Assembly: GCA_902727985.1 (NCBI GenBank)
Contig: CACVAY010000036.1
Span: 1-39,976 of the forward strand
Length of the DNA: 39,976 bases
Origin: an uncultured Thiotrichaceae bacterium
GTDB lineage: Bacteria; Pseudomonadota; Gammaproteobacteria; Thiotrichales; Thiotrichaceae
Direction of reading: 5' to 3'
The notes below the pieces were generated by a model. The model saw nothing but the letters and a program-made list of their open reading frames with translations. It did not search any database and was not told the DNA's origin. Within the stretch, counting starts at the first letter, position 1. The number at the start of each line of letters is the position of its first letter. Positions 26,710 to 34,799 of this stretch are shown piece by piece. The position numbers were made by a program, and so were the translations under genes.

Positions 26710-27909
26710 ATGGATATAAAACATTACCTGAAAGTGCTCGTTGACAATGATGGCTCAGACCTCTACCTGACCGTCGGCGCACCACCCGCAGCAAAATTTC
26801 AGGGCAAACTCAAACCGCTAGAAAAACGCACCCTAGATACCGACGAACTGAAAGCCATTGCGTATAACTTAATGGATGAGGAGCAACAGGCACAGTTTGA
26901 GAACAAGCCTGAGATGAACCTTGCCATTTCTGAGGAAGGTATTGGACGATTCCGTATCAATATCTTTAAACAGCGCAACAAAATCGCTATGGTTATCCGT
27001 AATATCAAAGTTGATATCCCAAATGTTGACGACCTCGGGCTTCCTGATACTCTGAAAAAGGTCATCATGGAAAAACGCGGGCTAATTCTTTTCGTAGGGG
27101 GTACGGGATCAGGTAAATCAACCTCACTGGCAGCTCTGATTGATCATCGTAATCGTAGCTCCTCAGGCCATATCATTACGATTGAAGACCCTATCGAATA
27201 TGTCCATCCACATAAAAAGTGCATTATCAGCCAGAGAGAAGTCGGCGTTGATACCGACAGCTTTGAAGATGCATTAAAGAATACCCTGCGCCAGGCACCG
27301 GACGTTATTCTTATTGGTGAAATCAGAACAGAAGAAACCATGGAACACGCCTTGGCATTCGCAGAAACAGGCCATCTTTGTTTATCTACCTTGCATGCTA
27401 ACAATGCCAATCAAGCACTGGATCGCATCATCAACTTCTTCCCGGAAGAGCGTAAACATCAGCTTTTAATGGATATTGGCCTGAATATTAAAGCCTTTAT
27501 TTCACAGCGTTTAATACCGACTGTGGATGGTAAACGTGTTGCTGCCATTGAAATCCTGCTTGGTACTCCGATTGTGCGCGAGTTGATCATGAAGGGAGAT
27601 ATTCCTGCGATTAAAGAAATCATGGAAAAATCTGAAGAGCAAGGTATGCAAACCTTTGATAATCACATCTTCAGACTCTATAAAGAAGGCCGTATTTCAC
27701 TGGAGAATGCGCTGAGAAATGCCGACTCAGCCAGTAACTTGCAAGTAAAAATCAATCTTGATCAGACATCTGCCGCAGACATGATTAAAGATGATGGCGA
27801 TGATTCAAACTCAGCATTTAATGGTCTTGAGTTGTCACCCATTGAAACGAAAGATGATGATGAAGATGAAGCCGCGAAGAAAAATGAAATTATCTTCGGC
27901 ATGGGATAA
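26710..27909 (+). CDS. pilU: Type IV pilus retraction ATPase PilU
   Basis: Hexameric AAA-type motor of 399 residues that assists PilT in pilus retraction. Motifs: Walker A GGTGSGKSTS (about residues 128-137), Asp box ITIEDPIEYVH, Walker B DVILIGEIRTEETME, and the His box LCLSTLHANNANQALDRIINFFP. The NANQALDRI form is that of PilU; PilT has a different sequence there. The C-terminus carries an acidic tail (KDDDEDEAAKKNE) ending in IIFGMG. PilT, normally adjacent, is not present. Confidence 0.9.
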   Translation: MDIKHYLKVLVDNDGSDLYLTVGAPPAAKFQGKLKPLEKRTLDTDELKAIAYNLMDEEQQAQFENKPEMNLAISEEGIGRFRINIFKQRNKIAMVIRNIKVDIPNVDDLGLPDTLKKVIMEKRGLILFVGGTGSGKSTSLAALIDHRNRSSSGHIITIEDPIEYVHPHKKCIISQREVGVDTDSFEDALKNTLRQAPDVILIGEIRTEETMEHALAFAETGHLCLSTLHANNANQALDRIINFFPEERKHQLLMDIGLNIKAFISQRLIPTVDGKRVAAIEILLGTPIVRELIMKGDIPAIKEIMEKSEEQGMQTFDNHIFRLYKEGRISLENALRNADSASNLQVKINLDQTSAADMIKDDGDDSNSAFNGLELSPIETKDDDEDEAAKKNEIIFGMG

Positions 27910-27959
27910 CGAATAATCATAGCCACAGGTACTCAACGAACCTATGGCTATGACGCTAA

Positions 27960-29417
27960 CTATACGCGGTAGTTAGGCGCTTCTTTAGTAATCGTTACAT
28001 CATGTACGTGCGACTCTTTCATACCTGCATTTGAGATACGTACAAACTTTGCATTCGTTTGCATATCGGATAGATCCTTACAACCCACATACCCCATACT
28101 CGACCGTAACCCCCCCAATATCTGATGGATAATCGGGGACAATGCTCCCTTGTAAGGCACACGCCCTTCAATACCTTCTGGTACTAGCTTATCTGCTGCA
28201 TTCTCTGATTCTTGGAAATAACGATCACTCGAACCTTTCGCCATGGCACTTAGTGATCCCATACCTCGATATGACTTATAAGACCGCCCTTGGTAAATTT
28301 CAACTTCACCTGGCGCTTCATCAGTACCTGCGAACATGCCCCCCATCATGACAGTATAGGCACCGGCTGCCAGCGCTTTCGCCACATCACCTGAGAAACG
28401 AATACCGCCATCAGCAATGAACGGTACACCTGTACCTTTTAACTCTTCAGCCACATTCATAATCGCTGAAACCTGAGGCACACCGACACCTGCCACAATT
28501 CGTGTTGTACAAATTGAACCAGGACCGATACCAACCTTAACGGCATCTGCACCCGCTGCGACGAGATCTCTCGCCGCACTGGCTGTGGCAATATTTCCAC
28601 CAATAACTTGTACATCTGGATAAGTTTGTTTAACCCATTTCACACGATCAAGAACACCTTGTGAATGACCATGAGCCGTATCCACCACGATAATATCAAC
28701 ACCTGCTTCAACCAAAGCAGCAACTCGGTCTTCAGTCCCATGTCCGGTACCAACAGCCGCCGCCACCATCAAACTACCACTGCTATCTTTGCTAGCCTTC
28801 GGGTAATCCGTAGATTTCTGAATATCTTTAACCGTAATCAAACCACAAAGGTGGAAGTTATCATCAACAACCAACACCTTCTCAATACGATGCTTATGTA
28901 ACAAAGCCTCGACTTCAGATTTAGAAGCACCTTGTTTTACCGTCACCAATTTTTCTTTTGGTGTCATAACAGAAGTAACGGGGGCATCCATTTGCGTTTC
29001 AAAACGCAAATCTCGAGACGTCACAATACCCACTAGATTGTCACCATCAACAACAGGAACACCTGAAATTCTTTTAGCATGAGTCAAATCAAGCACATCT
29101 TGAACCGTCACATCAGGGGTGACAGTAATCGGATCATTAATGATTCCGCTTTCAAATTTCTTCACATTACGCACCTTTCTAGCATGTGCTTCGATGCTCA
29201 TATTCTTGTGAATAACGCCAATGCCACCTTCTTGCGCTAAAGCAATTGCAAGGCGCGATTCGGTAACCGTATCCATCGCAGCCGAAACCAGCGGAATGTT
29301 AAGGGTAATATCACGTGTAATACGCGTCGTGAGGTCGACATCTGCTGGTAAAACCACCGAATGGTCTGGAACCAGAAGAACATCATCAAAGGTTAAAGCT
29401 TCTTCAAGAATACGCAT
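27960..29417 (-). CDS. guaB: IMP dehydrogenase
   Basis: Oxidises IMP to XMP, the step before GuaA. The TIM-barrel core holds the catalytic loop [20 protein letters not shown] with the nucleophilic Cys, and the flap around [20 protein letters not shown]. Two CBS domains (about residues 90-205) lie in between. 485 residues fit the family. It is divergent from xseA, as in E. coli, but a small SoxK-like gene sits between them here. Confidence 0.97.
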   Translation of the reverse strand: MRILEEALTFDDVLLVPDHSVVLPADVDLTTRITRDITLNIPLVSAAMDTVTESRLAIALAQEGGIGVIHKNMSIEAHARKVRNVKKFESGIINDPITVTPDVTVQDVLDLTHAKRISGVPVVDGDNLVGIVTSRDLRFETQMDAPVTSVMTPKEKLVTVKQGASKSEVEALLHKHRIEKVLVVDDNFHLCGLITVKDIQKSTDYPKASKDSSGSLMVAAAVGTGHGTEDRVAALVEAGVDIIVVDTAHGHSQGVLDRVKWVKQTYPDVQVIGGNIATASAARDLVAAGADAVKVGIGPGSICTTRIVAGVGVPQVSAIMNVAEELKGTGVPFIADGGIRFSGDVAKALAAGAYTVMMGGMFAGTDEAPGEVEIYQGRSYKSYRGMGSLSAMAKGSSDRYFQESENAADKLVPEGIEGRVPYKGALSPIIHQILGGLRSSMGYVGCKDLSDMQTNAKFVRISNAGMKESHVHDVTITKEAPNYRV

Positions 29418-29448
29418 GAAATTTCCCTATCAAACAAATTAGGGGGTC

Positions 29449-29477
29449 ATTATAGAGATTGACCTTTTCAGGGTAAA
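29449..29477 (-). promoter_or_regulatory. Sigma-70 promoter of guaB
   Basis: On the minus strand TTTACC (29472-29477), a 17-base spacer and a perfect TATAAT (29449-29454). The start would be near 29442, giving a leader of about 25 nt with an AGGGAAA ribosome site. Confidence 0.7.
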
Positions 29478-29583
29478 CTGATAAAAAAAGTTACCTGCTA
29501 AAGAAGCCTGATTTCTAAATGCTACTCATCCCTGATTAGTCATTTAACAATTGGGTAAAAATTAATTATTAACGGAGGAGTTA

Positions 29584-29865
29584 ATGAAAATGAAAACATT
29601 ATTAGCAAGCTTATTGGTCGCTTTTTCAGTATCTGCAGCACACGCTGCTGATGATTTAGCAACCGTACTTGCAGAAGCTAAAGCTGAAAATAAGAAAGCA
29701 GCTGAAGTGGGCTTTGAGTGGAGAGACACGGGCAAATTCATTAAAAAAGCAGAAGAAGAGAAAGATGCTGAAAAAGCCATGAAACTTGCTAAGAAAGCAC
29801 TTAACCAAGCCAAAATGGCACAAGTTCAAGCAGAAGCCGCTAAAAACGCAGGCCCTACTTTCTAA
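29584..29865 (+). CDS. Small periplasmic protein, SoxXA-binding (SoxK)-like
   Basis: 93 residues with a signal peptide (cut after SAAHA). The mature part is helical and rich in Ala, Lys and Glu, with GFEWRDTGKFIKKAEEEKD and EKAMKLAKKALNQAKMAQ. From memory this arrangement (EWRDT, then paired Lys-rich helices) matches SoxXA-binding proteins of sulfur oxidisers. No soxXA genes are in the window, so the name is tentative. A very strong GGAGGAG ribosome site lies five bases before the ATG and a good terminator follows, suggesting abundant expression as a single gene. Confidence 0.7.
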   Translation: MKMKTLLASLLVAFSVSAAHAADDLATVLAEAKAENKKAAEVGFEWRDTGKFIKKAEEEKDAEKAMKLAKKALNQAKMAQVQAEAAKNAGPTF

Positions 29866-29882
29866 AGTTAAGCCTACGCATA

Positions 29883-29911
29883 AAAAGGGTCGGACTTGTC
29901 CGGCCTTTTTT
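29883..29911 (+). terminator. Terminator after the SoxK-like gene
   Basis: Long stem built around GGTCGGAC/GTCCGGCC (one G-U pair), with flanking A-run and six T. Confidence 0.85.
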
Positions 29912-29987
29912 ACGCATGATATCTACAGAAACTCCTGAGGAACTCGGATACAATCACCCATTAGATAACTAAACTCCAAATTTCCTT

Positions 29988-31340
29988 GTGATAGAGCAGA
30001 TTCCACAACGTAGTATTCTAAAAGTTTCCGAACTCAATGCAGAAGTTAGCTTGTTACTAAAGACAGGCTTTCCCTTACTATGGGTTGAAGGTGAAATTTC
30101 CAATCTTGCACAACCTTCATCTGGTCATATCTACTTCTCATTAAAGGATGCCAAAGCCCAAGTTCGCTGCGCCATGTTCCGTAATCGCCGTATGTCAATG
30201 GCAATTAGACCTAAGAATGGGCTTAAAGTCTTAGCCCGAGTCAAAGTCGGTCTTTATGAACCACGCGGTGAATACCAACTTATCGTTGAAGACATGGAAG
30301 ACGCAGGCATTGGACAACTGCAAAAAGACTTTGAAGCACTCAAGAAAAAACTTGCTGCAAAAGGCATGTTTGATGACATACATAAAAAACCTATCCCTCC
30401 CATACCACAACGCATCGGCATTATTACATCACCTAGCGGCGCAGCAGTTCGCGACATCATCAATGTACTGAAACGTCGAGCACCACATATTCCAATACTC
30501 ATCTATCCAGTTTCTGTACAAGGTGAAAACTCTGCTCCTGAGATCATCAAAGCGATACAGCGCGCGGATAGCGAGCAAAAATGTGATGTGCTATTGCTGA
30601 CTCGTGGCGGTGGCTCGATAGAAGATTTATGGTCATTTAATGAAGAGGCCGTTGCAGAAGCTATGTATCAATGTGAAACACCCATTGTTTCTGGAGTGGG
30701 CCATGAAATTGATTTCACCATTGCTGATTTTGTTAGCGACCAACGCGCACCGACGCCTTCCGCTGCTGCCGAACTGATTAGCCCTGAACGCGCACAACAG
30801 CTTCAACAATTGCGTCAGTGGAGAAATCGCCTAATCACACAATTTGAGAACGTAACCCGACAACAGAAACAACAGCTAAAGACCCTACAACAACGGCTCA
30901 GCATCCAAAGCCCAGACAACCAACTAAGAAACCAAGCTCAGCGCGTCGATGAACTAGAATTACGCATGCATCGCGCTATTCTGCAAAAAGAACAACAACA
31001 TACAGCGACACTAAAACAGCTAAAACTTCGCCTCATCAATCAATCTCCTGCACAGCGCATACAGCTTCAACAAAGCCAGCTCTCATCACTGAAAAAGCGT
31101 TTCAAGAATGCAATAGAACAACAAATGAATCGCCGCACCGATCGTATGAATAGATCCGTTGGCACGCTAAACACCATCAGCCCGTTGGCAACATTACAAC
31201 GCGGTTACTCAATCAGTCGCTACAATAACCATGTGGTTCGCTCCATCAAAGAAGTAAAAAAAGATGACAATATAAGCGTTCTAGTCGGTGATGGAGAACT
31301 TGATTGTTGCGTTTTAAAAAAACATCCACACAAAAAATAA
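29988..31340 (+). CDS. xseA: Exodeoxyribonuclease VII large subunit
   Basis: Large subunit of the single-strand-specific exonuclease VII. The N-terminal OB-fold (LWVEGEISNLAQPSSGHIYFSLKD) is followed by the catalytic region (GIITSPSGAAVRDI, LLTRGGGSIEDLWSFNEE, GVGHEIDFTIADFVSDQRAPTPSAAAEL in part) and a long Gln-rich coiled-coil, then the YSI(S)RYNN tail domain. 450 residues fit the family. The start codon is GTG at 29988, with no clear ribosome site. The small subunit gene xseB is not in the window. Confidence 0.93.
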   Translation: MIEQIPQRSILKVSELNAEVSLLLKTGFPLLWVEGEISNLAQPSSGHIYFSLKDAKAQVRCAMFRNRRMSMAIRPKNGLKVLARVKVGLYEPRGEYQLIVEDMEDAGIGQLQKDFEALKKKLAAKGMFDDIHKKPIPPIPQRIGIITSPSGAAVRDIINVLKRRAPHIPILIYPVSVQGENSAPEIIKAIQRADSEQKCDVLLLTRGGGSIEDLWSFNEEAVAEAMYQCETPIVSGVGHEIDFTIADFVSDQRAPTPSAAAELISPERAQQLQQLRQWRNRLITQFENVTRQQKQQLKTLQQRLSIQSPDNQLRNQAQRVDELELRMHRAILQKEQQHTATLKQLKLRLINQSPAQRIQLQQSQLSSLKKRFKNAIEQQMNRRTDRMNRSVGTLNTISPLATLQRGYSISRYNNHVVRSIKEVKKDDNISVLVGDGELDCCVLKKHPHKK

Positions 31341-31468
31341 GTTTCCCAATACAGCTAGTTATCGGCCATCCAAGATAGGGGAAATTATGACGCGGACAAT
31401 CGTTTAACTTATTTACCGTTAACACAAGAAGATACCAGTGATGCGGTTAGTTCAACCAGTATTCACGT

Positions 31469-31503
31469 CAAGCGTGTAGAAGTAAACGCTTGTCTATTTT
31501 TAA
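31469..31503 (+). terminator. Possible terminator after xseA
   Basis: CAAGCGT/ACGCTTG stem, a 10-nt loop, then TCTATTTTT. It lies 129 bases after the stop and is moderate in strength. Confidence 0.35.
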
Positions 31504-31545
31504 TACAGAAAAGCGGTCAGAACTTGCATAAAACATCTTCAACAA

Positions 31546-32253
31546 CTAGCAATTCCCATCGCTACAAGCAGCTTGTTTTAGACCTTCAATATCCACCAAC
31601 TGAATACTTCCCCTTTGTTCTATAATGAATTCTTGGCGTTTCCATTCTGAGAGAAAACGGCTTACTGTTTCGATAGTTAAGCCCAGTAACTCGCCAATTT
31701 CAGACCGAGAAAGGGGTAATTCAATCCACTGGTTACTGTTTTTACATTCACACCATTTCAGTAAAAATGTGGCTAAACGTTCTTTACCCTTCTTTGCACC
31801 GAGTTCTACCATCATATCTTCAGCTTCACGGAGATGCTGAATCCAGCGTTTCATCATGGTTTGTTCAATTTCAGGGTTCTGCTTTTTCAATTCCAGTAAT
31901 TCTTTGAGTGGTAAACGGCAAACTTCAACATTTGTCAGTGGAATCGCCATGTGGTTGTAGTTTTCATCCGCAAAACCATCAAAGCCGAACAGATCACCAC
32001 GACGTAACACTTTGACGATCTGATTTTTCCCATTGGGTAACACTTTGACTAATTTGATCAAACCCTGTCTCAGAGTAAAGGCATTCTTGGCTTTTTCATT
32101 CTGATGATAGATCGTTTCGTCAGGATCGTAGGTAATCACAGAAGGATGAAAACAATTGATCTCGTCAAAACGATCCTCCGGCAGACGCGCAAAAATACTC
32201 AAATTACGAATACTACACGTCTTACACTCACCTTTGGCTTTGATATGTGACAT
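31546..32253 (-). CDS. Crp/Fnr-family regulator, Fnr-like with one cluster Cys missing
   Basis: 235 residues from the ATG at 32253 (the frame runs to 32292 but the shorter start matches Fnr). The N-terminus has Cys10-x2-Cys13, as in Fnr, but the third cluster position is Ser19 where Fnr has Cys. An unaligned Cys34 follows, and a Cys in VEVCRLPLKELLEL matches the internal Fnr ligand. A cyclic-nucleotide-type beta roll precedes the dimer helix. The recognition helix GLTIETVSRFLSEW keeps the E-x-x-S-R pattern of Fnr, which reads TTGAT-N4-ATCAA. It may be an oxygen or NO sensor with an altered cluster, or no longer a cluster protein. Confidence 0.8.
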   Translation of the reverse strand: MSHIKAKGECKTCSIRNLSIFARLPEDRFDEINCFHPSVITYDPDETIYHQNEKAKNAFTLRQGLIKLVKVLPNGKNQIVKVLRRGDLFGFDGFADENYNHMAIPLTNVEVCRLPLKELLELKKQNPEIEQTMMKRWIQHLREAEDMMVELGAKKGKERLATFLLKWCECKNSNQWIELPLSRSEIGELLGLTIETVSRFLSEWKRQEFIIEQRGSIQLVDIEGLKQAACSDGNC

Positions 32254-32478
32254 ATGAAACCTGACTCTAAAAATACTGAAGTTCGCAGACACTAAACAGC
32301 GTCCCCACTCATTACTATGTTTAACACTATAGCGCCCATCAACAGACCACTGCGATACAGAGCTTTATTTCCTACTAAACAGACCCAATATAGCGCCTAT
32401 TTTGTCCCTCTATCACCGCAAAAACGGCACAGCTTTTTCTGTAGCTTTCTGCAAAGGTTAGCAAATACTATTCTCATT

Positions 32479-32492
32479 TTGATATTTTGCAA
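32479..32492 (+). promoter_or_regulatory. Candidate Fnr half-conserved box before the DUF302 gene
   Basis: TTGATATTTTGCAA matches 8 of 10 positions of the Fnr consensus. A TAGCTT -10-like hexamer at 32515-32520 would place the box centre at about -41.5, the class II activator position. The regulator gene is divergent from this gene and directly adjacent. Confidence 0.35.
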
Positions 32493-32543
32493 TTTATGTT
32501 TGGAAAAAAGAGTGTAGCTTACGGATCTTTTTAGGATACCAAC

Positions 32544-33053
32544 ATGAAGCTCACGCCCTTTTCGACACTCTTGATTAGCACTTGCATGCTTGCGATAAGC
32601 ACCTCTGTATTCGCAAAAGAAGAAACAGTTGCTGCAACCGAAAAACCACAAATGGTGATCGAAAACACGAGCACTAAAGACTTCGCAACCACTTTGGAGG
32701 CGGTAAAAGCTGAGCTCCAAGACGATAAATGGAATATCATTTCTGAGCTTAACATCGGTAAACGTCTTAAGAAAAAAGGTGTTGACGTGCCTGGTGGCAT
32801 TGTTTTGCTACAAATTACTAGTGGTAAAAATACAGTTCCCCTACTAAAGAAAGATGAAACCCGTTACATCACTGCTTTCATGCCATGCACGGTTTCAGTT
32901 TATGGCATGAGTGATGGGAGCGTCAGAATCTCCCGCATGAATGCACCGGCGTTAGCACAAATGATGGAACCTGAAGTAGCAGCCGTCATGTCTAAAGGTT
33001 TTAGCAAACTGGATGCAACGCTTGAAAAGGCAATGGCAAAACTCGAAAAATAA
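32544..33053 (+). CDS. Exported DUF302-family protein
   Basis: 169 residues with a signal peptide (about 1-24, ending SVFA). The mature protein matches the DUF302 pattern: NTSTKDFATTLEAVKAELQDDKWNIISELNIGKRLKKKG followed by a MPCTVSVYGMSDGSVRISRMN core. This conserved PC-V-VY motif marks the family. The biochemical role is unknown; DUF302 genes often lie beside sulfur or redox genes. It is divergent from the Fnr-like regulator gene. Confidence 0.82.
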   Translation: MKLTPFSTLLISTCMLAISTSVFAKEETVAATEKPQMVIENTSTKDFATTLEAVKAELQDDKWNIISELNIGKRLKKKGVDVPGGIVLLQITSGKNTVPLLKKDETRYITAFMPCTVSVYGMSDGSVRISRMNAPALAQMMEPEVAAVMSKGFSKLDATLEKAMAKLEK

Positions 33054-33352
33054 CAAGGTATGGAGGCGTATAAATCTTATCCGTCTCCATGCAAGCCCTC
33101 CTCGCCTTTGATGAAATTCTGCATTAACGCAATCCTGTATTAGCTGCCATCCTATCTGAAAGGCACACGCTCCTGCTAACAGCAAAATGGGCGGCATAAG
33201 TTCATGCACTTCTTTCAAAAAGTTAAACAAAGCTCCTCAAACTGCGATTTCTCAAAGACCTTGCCAGCATCGCTTTGTATGCTCTTCCCCATGAAAAAAA
33301 TCAGCAACTCCTTTACCACGGCCCGTTTTGAATGGGAAAGACGAGAATAAAA

Positions 33353-33754
33353 ATGAGAATAATGAAAGAATATTATTTCACGCGTCGCCAATTAATCTAC
33401 CTACTCGTTGGCACATTACTCCTCGGCATAGGCATGAGCTATGTCTGGCATCGCCTGCATACACCAATGAAAGCAATGTATGTCGATATCTATAATAAAA
33501 CCACAGAGATTATTCCTTCCGTGGTCATTCAACATGGCAATGTAAATACGCAGGAGAAGATTCAAGCCATTCGAATCAAACCAGGTGAGCATCGTATTAT
33601 TGCACTCAATCATCAACCTAAACTCGGGTTCAGTATCACGGCAAATTTTGCAGATGGGAAGAAAAGCGAAATCTGTGCAGGTAAGTTAAGTGAAGAATAT
33701 TATCTGCGCGCCAATATCTGGGATTACGGGGTTTATATCAAAGAAATTCGTTGA
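33353..33754 (+). CDS. Membrane-anchored hypothetical protein
   Basis: 133 residues from the ATG at 33353; an in-frame ATG at 33332 would add seven. The chosen start has a GAG ribosome site at suitable spacing. One transmembrane helix (LIYLLVGTLLLGIGMSYVW) near the N-terminus is followed by a beta-rich external domain of about 100 residues with a single Cys (SEICAGKL). No family recognised. It stands alone between the DUF302 gene and the peroxiredoxin. Confidence 0.65.
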   Translation: MRIMKEYYFTRRQLIYLLVGTLLLGIGMSYVWHRLHTPMKAMYVDIYNKTTEIIPSVVIQHGNVNTQEKIQAIRIKPGEHRIIALNHQPKLGFSITANFADGKKSEICAGKLSEEYYLRANIWDYGVYIKEIR

Positions 33755-33848
33755 GCTATAGCTCACCCTTGCTGACTGTATAATGTTCACGCACCAATCA
33801 TCCTCTTTTATGAATCGTTTCATTAGTAACAATCTATTTTACTAAAAC

Positions 33849-33864
33849 ATTAGAATCCCCTAAT
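33849..33864 (+). promoter_or_regulatory. Putative operator, inverted repeat ATTAG-N6-CTAAT (copy 1)
   Basis: ATTAGAATCCCCTAAT, about 87 bases before the peroxiredoxin ATG. It matches copy 2 upstream of the ten-helix membrane protein at 14 of 16 positions. Confidence 0.55.
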
Positions 33865-33950
33865 ATTCTTTTCACAGCAACGAATAGCAACAGAAGCTAA
33901 AAACTACAGCATGTTGCTAACTCAAACATAACATTGATAAGGAAATAACA

Positions 33951-34601
33951 ATGGATACAACAAACGAAACAGTAGCAACTATGCCTCGCATTAACGAGCC
34001 AGCACCGGCATTTAATGCACCAACAACTCATGGTAATAAAACCTTAGAAGATTACAAAGGAAAATGGTTAATCCTTTTTTCTCATCCTGCTGACTTCACG
34101 CCTGTATGTACTACCGAATTCATGGGCTTCGCAAATCACTATGATGAATTTCAAGCGTTGAACACGGAGCTTTTGGGATTGTCTATTGATAGCCATTACA
34201 GCCACATTGCATGGGTACGTAATATCAAAGAAAAATTTGGTATGGATATTCAATTTCCCATTATTGCTGACCTTTCTATGGAAGTTGCCAAAGCTTATGG
34301 CATGATTCACCCGGGTGCAGCAGATACGTCAGCCGTTCGTGCTACCTTTGTTATTGATCCAGAAGGTGTAATGCGCGCCATGGTTTACTATCCAATGAGC
34401 AATGGTCGCTCAATCGCTGAATTTGTTCGCTTGGTAAAAGCACTGCAAACTTCAGATGCGAATGGCGTAGCAACACCAGAAAACTGGCAACCCGGTGAAA
34501 AAGTCATCGTACCACCACCTGCAAGCACACAAGAGGCACAAGAACGCGTCGAAGCAGGTTATGAATGTACTGATTGGTACTTCTGTAAGAAAGACCTGTA
34601 A
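33951..34601 (+). CDS. Peroxiredoxin, Prx6-type with C-terminal Cys pair
   Basis: 216 residues. The peroxidatic Cys53 lies in HPADFTPVCTTEF. The C-terminal extension (PGEKVIVPPPASTQEAQERVEAGYECTDWYFCKK) carries Cys206 and Cys212, the same spacing as the resolving pair of archaeal Prx6-type thioredoxin peroxidases (such as that of Aeropyrum). It reduces peroxides with a thiol donor. A strong terminator follows. The upstream inverted repeat shared with the next gene suggests control by a common regulator. Confidence 0.92.
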   Translation: MDTTNETVATMPRINEPAPAFNAPTTHGNKTLEDYKGKWLILFSHPADFTPVCTTEFMGFANHYDEFQALNTELLGLSIDSHYSHIAWVRNIKEKFGMDIQFPIIADLSMEVAKAYGMIHPGAADTSAVRATFVIDPEGVMRAMVYYPMSNGRSIAEFVRLVKALQTSDANGVATPENWQPGEKVIVPPPASTQEAQERVEAGYECTDWYFCKKDL

Positions 34602-34638
34602 CAATTATCACTGAAACCTCAGAATAATAAGCCCCCTT

Positions 34639-34672
34639 AAGCCCAAGCCATTATGGTTGGGCTTTTTTTTGC
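34639..34672 (+). terminator. Terminator after the peroxiredoxin
   Basis: AAGCCCAAGCC pairs with GGTTGGGCTT (one bulge), loop ATTAT, then eight T. Confidence 0.88.
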
Positions 34673-34729
34673 AGCAATTATTAACTTATGTTAAATACTG
34701 CGAAATATCAAAGACACGCTCCCACACTA

Positions 34730-34751
34730 TATATTAGAATTCTCTAATATA
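34730..34751 (+). promoter_or_regulatory. Putative operator, inverted repeat (copy 2)
   Basis: TATATTAG and CTAATATA, perfect 8-bp arms around AATTCT, 49 bases before the ATG of the membrane protein. The TAATAT inside may double as a -10 element, which would make repressor binding incompatible with transcription. Confidence 0.6.
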
Positions 34752-34799
34752 CATTTTCAAACCCTGAAAATACTAACAAACCCCAAGGTGGGTATTTAT

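Noticed and set aside
32952-33230. Minus-strand frame of 92 codons overlapping the DUF302 gene end
   Set aside because: The first 35 residues look hydrophobic, but the rest is antisense to a supported gene and there is no ribosome site; treated as a shadow.
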